Origin: Trichinella spiralis
Lineage: Eukaryota; Nematoda; Enoplea; Trichinellida; Trichinellidae
Direction: 5' to 3'
Length of the DNA: 64,000 bases
Assembly: GCA_000181795.3 (NCBI GenBank)
Contig: CM012953.1
Location: forward strand, 7,054,034 to 7,118,033
In this document: piece after piece, positions 38,112-55,679 of the stretch
Position numbering within the stretch: position 1 is the stretch's first letter
Layout: every line of letters starts with the position of its first letter
The notes under the pieces: generated by a model
Seen by the model: the letters and a program-made list of their open reading frames with translations, nothing else
Database searches by the model: none
Told to the model about the DNA's origin: nothing
Program-made: the position numbers and the translations under genes

Positions 38112-41100
38112 ATATAATAAAATGATTTGGAAAAGGAAAGAAAAAAAGATCAATATTCTTTGTTATCATTTTTATATGAATGCATCCAAATGAAAAAAAA
38201 CGTACCAACCACCTTTGAAACTTAATCAATTTCAACAATAAACATGCACTATTGCCAGGTGAATAGAGAAATATTATTTTCTTGATAATATTCAATTCAA
38301 TATCATCGCTTTAAAATTGTAAAGTGCCAAACGCAACAAAAAGCATTGAAAAAGATCGTCAAATGATACAAATGCATTTTATGATGCACAATAACAAAGA
38401 GAAAACTAAAAAAAATAGAAATCATTATCAAGGAAATTTGATAAGTTTTAACAGCGAAGAATTATTATTTTTTTTAAAACATTCAGTATACATGCATATA
38501 TATTTATAACAAGTGCTTGCTGCTCAATGTAGAATTCTATACGTACGTTTTGAAAAAAATAAACTGCAATTTCTTGCGAAACAATAAAATTCAAAAGTTG
38601 CGCTTTTAAATTCAATCTAATCAGTCGGCATTTTTACAATTATTATAATTTATCACAAATTGAAATATGAATCCCCAGAATAACTTACAGTAAAGCCTTG
38701 AGTTGACTGCCGTACAGCAAAATCATTAGTCTTGTTTCCCTGTTCTTCTTCTTTATTGCGAAACTTTAAGTTGTCAGAATTTTTTGAATATTCAAGATTA
38801 CCTGAGCTAAATAAAAATTGTAACTTAATACATAAATTACACTATTATATAAGCAAATGAATACCACCTCTTCATCGTCGAATCTGCATCAGTATATTCT
38901 TCTTCGTTAAAATTTTCAACCGATGACAGTGCTTCTTCGGCATCATGATAAACATCCGATTCATCATCTGATATACCTGTTGCAATATGCAAAGATTAAT
39001 TGCAAAAATATATCAAGAATAACAACAAATATCCGTAGAATACTTGTTTCAAAAGTAGCTGCACCTCCGTGATCTTTTGCTTCTTTCATCGCGGCACGTT
39101 CCAAGGCGGAAAGCTGACGCGCCAGCTGTTCCAGCTGTTCTTGCAAAGTGATACGCTGACGATGCTCGTGCTGCAACAGACGAATCCACTTGCAACCTTG
39201 CGACTGAGAATAATCGACGTACTCATGACAAGCCTGCAAGCATGATGAAAAAATTAAAAAACAAATATACAAACAAAACTTTCATCCATATTCTTTCACA
39301 AAGGTGGGGAGGGGGAGTAGAGGGGAAAGGGGAGGAAGAAAAAATGGACAAACAAACAAACAAACAAACAAATAATAGCAAAATATTTTATTATTTATAC
39401 ACGTACGTTGATCATCGCGTCGATGGTGATGCGAAACAGGGTGGCACGTTCGTGTATTGTGCGAACTTTGGCAGACAAATCGGCACCGTTGGAAATTTGC
39501 TCCACCTCGCTCAACGATTTCTGCAAACTTGAACCATGCTTGGCTGGATCAAAACAAAAACCAAAATTAACACATGAAAAATGAAAAGAAAAAGCACAAT
39601 ATATTTTTCAAATGCAAATTATAAGTGCAATGGAAAAGATTATTTTACAAAAATGCACCAAATAATCAACCGTATTGATAATATTTGATTGAAATTATAT
39701 ACAATGTTTATATTGAGAAAAAGAAAATTTCAGCATTTTCAAAAGAGCAAATGACGGTAAGTTGCCAACCATTGTGCATCGATATACTTATCGATTTCAA
39801 AATTATAATTTTAGCTGCAAACAAAATGAACATTTTTGCACATATTATTGATGAAATCCACTTCATTTAAACATAATGAAATTATATACACGTTGGTATA
39901 TTATTTCACATCTAATAATGGAATAAAAAATTTACACTTCCCAACATGCAAAAAGATACTGCTTCTTGTTTAATTTGCATTCATAAACTATTTAAATATA
40001 GAATTGATCAAAATTGCCTTATAAGAAATATTCTCTTCTTTTCCGCTTTCATCATTCAAATATTTTTCCATTTAAAAGTTACATAAAAACAAAATGAAAC
40101 ATTTATACCATTATCGATTAAAATATCCTCCATATACAATTTACATCAAACTTAACATTGATTATTTTGACAAGAGTTCTTTAAGTGAAATTTTGTTCCT
40201 CAACTTTCTACAGCAGCAGTAGCGCATATACAGCTATATCATACAGCTGGCTTCCTCCTACGAGACACATTCACTTACCCAATAAAAAATTTGAAAAAAA
40301 ACTGTTCATTCGTGGTCAAAATTAAATATCAAACGCGAAAACATAAAATGTGAAGAAAATTCAGCAAATTCGATTTCCGTTAATTCTCTTCTCTGACATA
40401 AATAACAAAATATAAAACTGACAGAATTACGTGGTAAAAAATACTTTTTTCTCCGTCTTCCCCAACTGCAAGTTAACTGAAGGAATTCAATGAAAAAAGT
40501 AACAACTGCCACATCCAAACTTAAATACCCTCTGAAACCAAAGCTTTACGCGATTCAAATTAAAATAGGAAATAGAAAAGATTTATATAAAATGAGATAA
40601 TTATGCATCCAAAATGATGACTAAATTTTGAAAAATCAATTCATTTATCAACAAACGAATCGGTCACCCTAACAACGAAACCAATGATCAATTAAAAAAA
40701 TCAGACGTTACAACTAATTTTTAAGATTAAACATAAGCAATTATTTCATAAAAGTCGTCATTAAAATTTTCAATTAAATAACAAAACAACTTATCTAAAA
40801 TTACAATCTATATTATGCAGAAATCTCTTGCTAATGATAACTATGTAAAATATCAAATCAAATAGATTGAAAAAAACAACTACTACTTAGAATGAACTTC
40901 CGCATATTACAACATTACGTTAAAAACAAAATTTCCCTTCTCACTTATTATATCTTGACAAGTGAGCAAGTCGTCAAGTTTCGACTGCAACACACGCGTC
41001 ATGCAATGCACTTCGTTCTTGTCAATCGAACCCAGCGCATTTTCCAATTTCATTTCTTCCTCTTCATCTGAAAATATGCATATAATTGGTTGAGTTAATT

Positions 41101-42267
41101 ACAATTGGTATAAATAAATCACAACAATTATAATAAGCCCAAGTACCGGATTCTGCTTCACGAATAGCTCGCACACGGGCAAGTTCCAAAGCGGTTACCC
41201 ATTTTTGCCTCTCAACTTCACTGGATGCTTTCAAATGAAAAGTTTGCGTTGTTGTGCCATTGCTGATGACAAAATTGCATGAATCTTCGGTATGTATGAA
41301 CGCGCCCTGCAAGTTGATCGAACCACGACACGTTTGGCCAACTTCAAATTGATTTCTGCAAAACAAAGTTGAAAAACCGACAGTAAAATTGCTCTTCAAC
41401 AATGCAATAAATTTAAAACAAAATACAACTTTTTATTGAAAATAAACGGAAAATGTACTCTTTCAATTAACTAACTCTCTTTTATAAAGTCAATCAACTT
41501 AATGGAAGACAGAAAATAAATCGTATTTTGTTCCATTTTAATAAATTACCACCCAACTATCACGTTGTGCTGCAATAAATTTATATACTCGGTGGCTTGA
41601 AATAAAATATACAACTTTTTTCTTCATTATAATTATAAGGAAAAACAAAAGTACGATATATGTTAACAATCATGAATATAAATATAAATATTCAAATAAT
41701 AATAATATATACAATGCTGTTTCAACATATATTTCAAATTATGCGGATATTTCATGATGAAACATCTGAAAATAAAAGTAATCAACTGCCGGTTCTAAAT
41801 GATATAACAGTTCTTAAAAATCACATTACGGTACTCTACAGTAGCATTACTGATGCATACAAATTCGTTGGATAAATGGAAACAAATGAGAGTAATTATA
41901 CGTTTCTCAACAATATACATACACGTAGCACATAAATTCATATAAGTGGTGGTTCACATCGTTTAATGCAACAAGTCGACTTCTGGGTAAAAAAGAAATT
42001 CATAAGGGAGAAAATTTGCATATTTACAAAAAAGACCAAACTAACCCTGAAGTAAACATGTTTTTAATATTAACAGAACCATTTAAATAAACTGACGAAA
42101 ATCGAAGTTGCTGAAGAAAATACTAACCTGTAATAAGATAGGGCTCCGTTGGATAGGACAAACCAACGTTTTTGATAGCCTTTTAAATAATTGGTCCATT
42201 TATTCAGCCATCCTTTCAACTCACAAGAAGATTTCAAATCGCCGGCTTCATCAGACGTTGGTGGCAT
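36385..42267 (-). CDS. osbp: oxysterol-binding protein (OSBP)
   Basis: Lipid-transfer protein that exchanges sterol and PI4P at ER-Golgi contacts. About 14 exons, the stop TAA at 36387-36385, and the first in-frame ATG at 42267 ([10 protein letters not shown]). Open sequence continues above it to an acceptor at about 42320, so an upstream coding exon is possible. Order of domains: PH domain ([40 protein letters not shown]), split by a 0.77-kb intron; coiled coil ([17 protein letters not shown]); a FFAT-like acidic motif [13 protein letters not shown] for VAP binding; and the ORD with [35 protein letters not shown], the signature EQVSHHPP split by an intron, [10 protein letters not shown] and the ending DWSDCPDIY. 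The intron 39404-40950 region is long and AT-rich. The set of PH, FFAT and ORD identifies OSBP rather than a short ORP. Confidence 0.96.
38080..38104. repeat. (TA)n microsatellite in OSBP intron
   Basis: A run of TA dinucleotides of about 25 nt within an OSBP intron. Confidence 0.9.
39351..39374. repeat. (CAAA)n tract in OSBP intron
   Basis: Five tandem ACAA/CAAA units follow a G-rich stretch (39303-39340). Confidence 0.85.
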
Positions 42268-43862
42268 CGTCACCGACGACGGACGTTTTGATTTAACCAA
42301 TGTACAATTTGGTTTCTGCTAAAAAGAAGAAATCGGTATGAAGAACTGATATCAGCTTTCTGGACAGAATGTGCAACGTTGATTCGTTAAACGAAATACA
42401 TTTCAATATAGCTAAAAAATCATTACTGCCATCATCTAAATTGGAGCGCGTATTACGTAATTGTGAAAACTCGCATTCCTCCAAAAATATATAAAAAAGC
42501 TTCTAATTTTAAAAACAAATAATTTTCAAGCAACGCTGTTTTTTATGTCTTCACTTCCTTCGTAAAAATCGTGAAAAACTAAACTGCAAACAAGCACCAC
42601 AACATCAGTATTTTTAACAGCTGCAATAAATGCACCAATAATGGTAGAATTTGGTATTTACAAAAGAGAATGAGAATCATACTAATGTGCATTAAAATCA
42701 AAGCATGAAATTCTCGAATTCATAAATATGTTAAAGAAAACAGTAAATTGAAAATTAACAGTTCATAAGATATGGTATATTACCATTTAAGCAATAATTT
42801 CTTGTTCATTTGCAGACACCGCTGGTTTCAACAAAGAATCTAAAAAACACAACGCTGTGCACTTAGCAATTTCATATGATGTATTAATACATTACAAAGT
42901 AACCATAAAACAAGACGACCACGTACTACGATTGTAACGTAAATACAGAAATCATACAGTAAGCATAAAGGTACAAAACTATTTACAAGCCAGTTCTTTA
43001 ATTTAGCAATTTAACAGCGTGTGAAAGTTTCTACAAGTTAGTTTTTAATATGCATACACAACAACAGTATAAAATATATGCATTTTATATATGAATTCCG
43101 TGAAAATAAAAATATTAAAATTGTATAAAAATATTCAATTCTAGAATAAAACTGTCAAGAACACTTAACATGCATCACAACAACAAAAAACAATGCCTTT
43201 TTATGTAGAATTCTAATAATTTTTATTGGCAAATGCACACATTTGAATTGAATTGAATTTTATATAGTTTACACAAACTTTCTGAAATATAAACTAAAAT
43301 AAAAGTAAGTTCCATCAACAAAATTCAAAACAAAAGATGAAATATGAATGATTTTGACCTTTTTACTTTCCCACAGTTTCATGCAAATATGCAGAAGAAT
43401 TACAAAATTAATTTTTGAAGCTTTTAGGATTTTTTTAAACTATGGAATTAATAAATATTTCAGTTTATTATTATATTACTGTTATGTATTTACTGTGGAG
43501 AATATTTAAAAAATTGCAGGTAAATATTGGTGTATCAAATGGATAACAAATTTGACTGAGAAAATAACAACATCACTTGTGGTTGCGCAAGTTTGCACAT
43601 TCTGATATAATTTATGAATGCAGTTAATGAGGTGGTTTTAAGCAAAGAAGTCTATCATTTGACTAAAGTTAGAAGCCTGTTAAGCAAAAAATAAAACACA
43701 CGTTAAGAAATTAAATATTTTACAAGTTGTATAATTTGTACTTGAAAATTAACAAATGTTATTTTACTGTAGCATTTTACTGTGTGTTTGTAGTTGTAAA
43801 CAACTGTGGTTTTGTTGATTTCCGGTCGTAGGTGGACTTTGTAAAAACGTGGAAAAATAGAA
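42268..43862. other. divergent upstream region of OSBP and ZYG11
   Basis: About 1.6 kb, strongly AT-rich. 42268-42320 is open in the OSBP frame down from a TTTTTAG acceptor and may be OSBP coding or leader sequence. Nothing else can be supported. Confidence 0.45.
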
Positions 43863-46800
43863 ATGGACCTTCTTCTAAATCCGCAGAAGGAAACGATCAA
43901 CAAAGATTTAGCAAGTATCATCCCACTGCGGGAGTTGTGTGTTCAAAAGTTAGTCGATTCGCTTTCATCATTTGTTTATGCAAATGAAGAAGGTCTGCTG
44001 CAGCTGAGAGATGATATTTGTTTACCGTTGGGAGTATCTGAAATGGTTTTGAGTGCTTTGAAAAGAAAAATGTTGTTGAAAAAGAGACGTGTTACGCAAT
44101 CCATAGTGAACATTATGTCTAATGCACAGGCAACTCCAGTGTTTTGTCTGGATTTGAGCAACAGCGATGTGGACAATTCTATGCTGCTGAGCATGTTGAG
44201 TTCTCGAAAGAATTTGCTTACAGCTTTGCGCATTTCAAACTGCATTAAACTTACTGAACTTCTTAATCCAGAGTTAGTGCGCAGCATGCGGCTGGAAAAT
44301 TTGCAAATTTTGGACTTATCTTACTCGGCACAAATTTTTGTCGACTGGATTTTAAAGAATCACGGTACAAATAAATTGGCTGAAATGTTTTCTGATGACG
44401 ATTCCATGCTGGTTGAAATGAATTCGAATGTTTTAAGTCCTCCAAGTTTTGCATCCGATGCTGAATCGTCTTCTGGAACTGAGAAATCTTTTGTGGGAAC
44501 GCAACCATTGCCCTTATTGACGGAGGCCACGCCTAACGTGAAAGCGTTAATTTTTCACAACGATGGAAAATACGGAGTAAGTTTACTAATTGAAACTGAA
44601 CGTAACTTATTATTTATAAAATTATTTCTTTAATTTCAGCCACCTAATTACATAGTCGACGATTTTATCAGTCAGTTGTTGAAACCACTTCCCCAACTGA
44701 CTTATTTGGATTTGTCATACTGGTCGCAGTTGGGTGACTTATCTTGTTTAGTAGATTATTGTCAGTTGACAACTTTGATTCTGCACGGTGTGGGGCGCAT
44801 CCAGCATGCTATTGATACAATTTGCAAGATGAAAACGCTCAGGTGTGAAGCTGGTTTCTTTTCTCGTCAGGCTGTGGTGTTGAATACTATTTATTTCACT
44901 TATTTAGATATTTGGATCTATCCCAGCACAACCGCTCTATTGGCGATTTTGTGAATCCCGTGACAACGTTAGACCGTATAATTCGTTCTTTACCCGAATT
45001 GACTGGGCTGGATATATCTGGAACAAATTTGGCGAGCAATCCGACTCAGCAGGATCTTCCAAGGGTGAAATAGTTTTTTTTTATAAACAGTTTTCATTAA
45101 GCAGTTATGTCAATTGTTTCATGCACAGTAGTTGATTGTAAAAATTGTAAATGTTTTATTTTATTTTTATTCTTCTCCTTCTTATTGTATTTATTTTTTT
45201 TTTGACCATGTTTTTGTTGACAATTACTAAAATTTGTTTACGTGTTTTTTTATTATTAATTTTATTGCCTATAGTATTTTGTTGTTGTTGTTGAAAGTTG
45301 AAGACGTAATTTTTTTTGACGTTTGAATTGTTTGGCTTACAATTTTAAATCTCTTTGAGGATGCATTATTTAGAAAGAAAAGTATTTTTTTGTTTTATGC
45401 CAAGTACAAAGTTTAAAATTTTAAAAAACCAGTTTCAAAGTCGAACACTTTTATTTATATTTGTTTTTATTATAGTGTGAACTGGACGATGACGATGAGG
45501 CGGAGCCTCATGAGTAAATTGCACAATTTGTCTGCTTGTTACTTTTGGTTTATTTATTTGGTCATTGATTTTCAGACATATTGAAACGGATATATTTGGC
45601 TTAAGGCATTTGAAACGCAAGCTGAAATTTCTTGGTCTGTTTTATACTCACGCGTCACATTACAGGCTTATACCAGCCGAAATAGTAAGTCATACTTTTT
45701 TGCATAAGAATATTATTATTATTTCATTGATAGAGTTTAGTGGGTTGCGTTATATTTTAGCAGGTTATATTTTAAATATTTTTTATTTTGATTTTTTCAG
45801 ATTGCAGGCGAATTGACTGAATCACAAGTGTTCGTGACAATTGAGCACAACATTGGTCGGCCAATGCAGCTATTGGGCGCTTTGAACGAAGCTTATCAAT
45901 TATACCGGTATGGAGATCCAAACAAAGCCAAAGAAGGCCTTGAATATATGGTTTGGGTGATGCGTCGGCACATGGCTAATTCAAGCATACAAATTGCCGC
46001 GAGTGCTTGTATATTTTATATACTGAGATTGGTGAAGTTGCCCGTTGCTGAACGTCAAGCTGTCATTGACATTTTGTTGACTGGTATGTGTTTATCTGTA
46101 GTTCGTGTTCTTTATTCTTTTATGCAGTAAATGAATTGCGGGTCTTTTTTTTAATATTCGAGAAAAGTAGATTTTGAGCAGTTTTTAAATATTTTTTCTT
46201 GGAAGTGTTTTTCATATATAGAAATAAATATTTCATTAAAATACAGTGAATGTTGATTTGAAAAGGACGAAGAAGTAAGCATAAATTTCAGAGTAGGTCG
46301 ATATTTTAATTTAAATTTTAGTTATGGTTCAAATACTGTGATTTTCTTTAAGCAGATAAATAAGCATCTGTATTTGGTTTTGAAAATTTTTTTTTCACAG
46401 GCATGGAACAGCATTCTGAAATAACAATGATTCGAAATTGTTGCTTGTCACTGTGTCAGTTTGAAATTCCGCAAGACATGCACAATTCGTATATTCGTGC
46501 AATGCGTCTACTTTTGAACATGATGGAAAAGTTTGACGATTTCATGACCCAACGGATTGTTGTTCACGTCTTGAATACAATGGCTTGTCATGTTGAAGGC
46601 GAACAAAAATTGGCCGTTGGCGAATTGCATGCAGTTGAGGTATTTTCCGTTTTAATTTGCATTAATTAATTAATTAATTAATTTTTCATTTTGTTGCTCT
46701 AATTGTAATTTTTTGTTTTAGAAATTATTGGCACTGATATGTACTAAACTGCAGCTGGGTATATGTGATGAAGTGATGGAAGTTGCTTGGAGTTTTTTGT

Positions 46801-48064
46801 GGAATATCACCGGTAAGTAATTTTTCTTTTTTCTTGCTTTTATTTAAATTATATTATGTTAATTTATTTTTTAATTATGTTCAGATGAAACGCCAGCGAA
46901 TTGCGAACGATTTTTAGCCGTTAACGGTATGGAAGTGTTTTACGCTTGCTCTGAGGTAAGTGTTGGTGTGTAGCAGCAGTTGAGGACTATTTCTGATTTA
47001 TGCGTTATTGTATTTTCAGAAATTTGAAGGAAAGACAGAATTGGCACGCAACATGATGGGTCTATTGGTAAAAGGATGCGTTGAAAAAGTTTCCCTATTG
47101 TTTTGCATTCTCTCATTTTTTTGCCATATTTAGGGGAATGTTGCCGAAGTGAGCAGTCTTCGTGCAAGCCTTATGAACGCCAATTACATAGCTGTTTTTC
47201 TGTAAGCTTGCTTATTCACTCAAACGGGGTAACATCTTATTTCTTTGGGGGGTACATATCTTCTTGTATGTTTTAGGGATTTGTTGCGTTATTCGAATGA
47301 AGGAATCGAAATCAGTTATAACAGTGCAGGTTTTGTGATTGTTGTTGTTTTGGTGAATTTTAAATTTGAATTACAGTGTTTTTCTGTTCTTATTCTTAGG
47401 TGTGTTGGCACATCTTTTGAGTGATGGACCGGAGAAATGGTCAGTAGAAGGTACATCACAAGAATATGTATCACAAGAGATTATTAAGGTGGTTCGTCAG
47501 TGGCCATTAGATTCTCGGCGATACATTAATTACAGGTATACAGGAATATAATTATTATTTAATTTTTCGTCCGAAACAATTATATTATAATAAATTTTTG
47601 TTTGTTTATATTTAATTTACAACAATGTTTAGTAGATTTATTTTTGAAATTTCACATTTTTGGTACTACTTTAATATTGAATGCTTTTAAAAGTATAGTT
47701 TGTTTTACAATTTTTACCAGTTCTCAGTTTTGATCATTTCAAGATCTTTTGAACCGATTATTCGTTTACTTCGAGTCAGCGACAACCCTGCCGTGCATCT
47801 TTGGGCCGTTTGGGCACTGGCTAATTTGACGACAGTTAATGGTAAGTAAAGCTTTTATTTGAAAAATGTATCATTTCATTTTTGTAAAATTTTGTTTCAG
47901 GCAGAAAATATGTTGATTTTGTGATTCGTGAGCAAGCATTAGACTTAATTAAGAATATTGCTGACGATCCGAAATCATCGGCAGATTTAAAGCACTACGC
48001 AAGCGTTGTTTTATATAATGTAAAAAAGCACGTGGACAAAAGTGGACAAAATGCGGACGATTAA
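43863..48064 (+). CDS. zyg11: ZYG11/ZER1-family substrate receptor of CUL2 ubiquitin ligase
   Basis: These receptors recruit substrates, including Gly/N-degrons, to CUL2-Elongin BC; C. elegans ZYG-11 acts in meiosis and polarity. About 15 exons; ATG 43863 (MDLLLNPQKE), TAA 48062-48064. The N-terminus carries a BC-box match, PLRELCVQKL, for Elongin C. Leucine-rich repeats follow (LENLQILDLSYSAQ, LPQLTYLDLSYWSQLGDLSC, LPELTGLDISGTNL). The second half is the conserved ARM-like region: RRHMANSSIQIAASACIFYI, NCCLSLCQFEIPQDM, AWSFLWNITDETPANCERFL, ARNMMGLLGNVAEVSSLR, GVLAHLLSDGPEKW, RRYINYRSFEPIIRLL and HLWAVWALANLTTVN. The family is clear, but ZYG11 versus ZER1 is not settled. Confidence 0.92.
46664..46684. 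repeat. (TTAA)n tract
   Basis: Tandem TTAA repeats in a ZYG11 intron. Similar tracts occur at 34578-34595 and 35905-35928 in TMEM245 introns. Confidence 0.85.
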
Positions 48065-48867
48065 TATTAATTAATTTAAAAAATTGTTCGCGAAGCACCT
48101 TTGTTATTTTTATTTGCAATCATATTTGTGTTTGAGGATGAAAATCGCCTTTCTTAACGTAAGAGGTAGCATTATTACCAGCGGGTACATCCTGCCAAAC
48201 AGTCTGTAATGTACAGATACATTTGTGTTTTTTTTAATGTATATTTGCATCTTCATCTATTATTATTAAGAAACAAGACGATTTTTACGTTTTCCAAATC
48301 CACGTTACGTGTCATCGATGAAAACAGTCGCTTATATGTGGTAAATCGATGTTTACAGTTTGTTTAATGTTATTTGTAAAATATAATCTGCTCATGAATC
48401 AGTGTTTGCTTTGATGATTTTTTCTTAAGTTGATCTTCACATTCTTCTGCACGCATACGCATAAGCGGTTCATATTATTATTCCGTGCTCTGCATGTTGT
48501 GATCAGTCGGTCGGTCAGCTTTGCAAGTAGTTTCTGTCTGCGTTGACTGAACTGAATGAATAATGTTGTAAATGACGAACAGTACTAATTATGTGTACAT
48601 GCCACGCAAGGCAAAAAAGGCACCATGTAGCATTTTCACAGCATTTGATTTTAAATTAATTGCACCACCACCCGCAACAATAATAACAATTTTCTTTCCT
48701 CGTTTGCTTCCTTTATTTTGTTTTTAATTATGATCATATTTTAATTATGAACATTCTTGCCAGAAATATCGAACTTATTCACTAAATTTTCACTGAATGA
48801 ATGCGCAAGGTAGTTAGTTGTTCAGTTCACTAGCGGAAAAATATTGATTATTGAAAAGAAAAAACTA
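48065..48867. other. convergent 3' region of ZYG11 and Hsp110
   Basis: About 800 nt between two converging genes, presumably their 3' UTRs. Short frames such as one near 48600 show no family resemblance. Confidence 0.5.
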
Positions 48868-54422
<5,555 letters not shown>

Positions 54423-55679
54423 CTAATAACACGGCTCGACATAGTTTCCAGGAAAAAGACCTGTAACGCCATCCATAACTCCCTCAAACCAACCATCTTC
54501 ATTTTTTTTCAACACATAAATGATAGCATTCTCTTGAAATGAAAGTTCATCCGGTTTTTCAGCAAAATAATCATAAATAGCCACAACCTTTTCTAAATAA
54601 TTTTTCGGAATCCAATCTGCGCTATCATCTGTGTGGTAACTGCTGCTGTCTCTCAGATGTACCGTTTCAGATATTGTAGAATTGATGCTATAAGGCCGTG
54701 AATCCGACGGAGGAATAGGAGGGGGCGAAGGTGTCAAATCTGGCATGAAGAAATTAGTAGATGATAACGATGGTGGAGGTAATACTTCCATACCATATGC
54801 CGAATGCTGATTACCTATTGAAACAGACGAATATGAATACGGACGATTTGAATTGTCACCTTCGTTGTGCGACAAACCAGAATAATCTGTAACAGGCAAA
54901 CTTCGATTAATCTGGTATGAATTATCAATATCTGATCGAAGTCCAGTATTTAAATTTGTTCTACCAATCTGAACCATTCCCGGATAACTCATTTGATATG
55001 GTTCTATTGTAGGTGCTGTTGGCGGTGAAATCGTCACCGGAGTTCGGTACTCTTTCATAGATGATTTTGAGATTGTACTCAGCTTGGCAACAGGAGAAGA
55101 ATAATTGCAGGAAATATGAGAAGAAAAATGGATTGAGTTTGTCGAACTACCACCACTACCAATTGTCGGTGTGCGCCCTAGAGTAGACACAGAATTTGAA
55201 ATCAGCCCAGTGCATGTCTTGAAACCATGACCGATATTATCAAAAATTCCATAATCTATGGGTGTACGTACATAGCGCTGCTCCTTTTCAGACTTAACGG
55301 GAGCAACAATGCGATGGTATCGTGGCATTGATTTATTTATAGTAAGAACGCCAATTTCTCTTCTTGCTACTTTTTCTTTATGAATTGCTACAGCCTGCGC
55401 CAACGTGCCCACCTCCGCCTCCACATTATCTATCTTTTCTATCTGCAATTCCAACGCTTGCATAAAGTTTGTCACTAATGTGTTAATTTGATAAGCAACG
55501 CTTGCAAGCGACTGGACTGCGTATCTTTTGGTCTCCTCCAAAGCATCACGTTTATCCATTACCTGCATGTAATGCGCTTCACAATAAGCGGCGACCCGTT
55601 CCAAATTTGAATAACATTCCTGCAGGCCTTGGCGACCAGCCGCTACTGACTGCTCGACAATTTCACAAAAATCAGACAT
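54423..55679 (-). CDS. abi: Abl interactor (WAVE complex subunit)
   Basis: ABI is a core subunit of the SCAR/WAVE complex that activates Arp2/3 actin nucleation downstream of Rac, and binds Abl kinase. The whole 418-residue coding region is one exon, unusual beside its intron-rich neighbours. The ATG at 55679 (MSDFCEIVEQS) follows a perfect acceptor TTTCAG ending at 55689. Order: N-terminal WAVE-binding helices (ECYSNLERVAAYCEAHYMQV; KRDALEETKRYAVQSLASVA), the homeodomain-homologous block HKEKVARREIGVLTINKS, the VRTPIDYGIFDNIGHG motif, a Ser/Pro-rich linker with PSPPPIPPS, and a C-terminal SH3 domain at about 361-418 (VVAIYDYFAEKPDELSF, DGWFEGV, GLFPGNYVEP). SH3 key residues ALYDY-like, W and P..Y are present. 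Confidence 0.96.
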   Translation of the reverse strand: MSDFCEIVEQSVAAGRQGLQECYSNLERVAAYCEAHYMQVMDKRDALEETKRYAVQSLASVAYQINTLVTNFMQALELQIEKIDNVEAEVGTLAQAVAIHKEKVARREIGVLTINKSMPRYHRIVAPVKSEKEQRYVRTPIDYGIFDNIGHGFKTCTGLISNSVSTLGRTPTIGSGGSSTNSIHFSSHISCNYSSPVAKLSTISKSSMKEYRTPVTISPPTAPTIEPYQMSYPGMVQIGRTNLNTGLRSDIDNSYQINRSLPVTDYSGLSHNEGDNSNRPYSYSSVSIGNQHSAYGMEVLPPPSLSSTNFFMPDLTPSPPPIPPSDSRPYSINSTISETVHLRDSSSYHTDDSADWIPKNYLEKVVAIYDYFAEKPDELSFQENAIIYVLKKNEDGWFEGVMDGVTGLFPGNYVEPCY

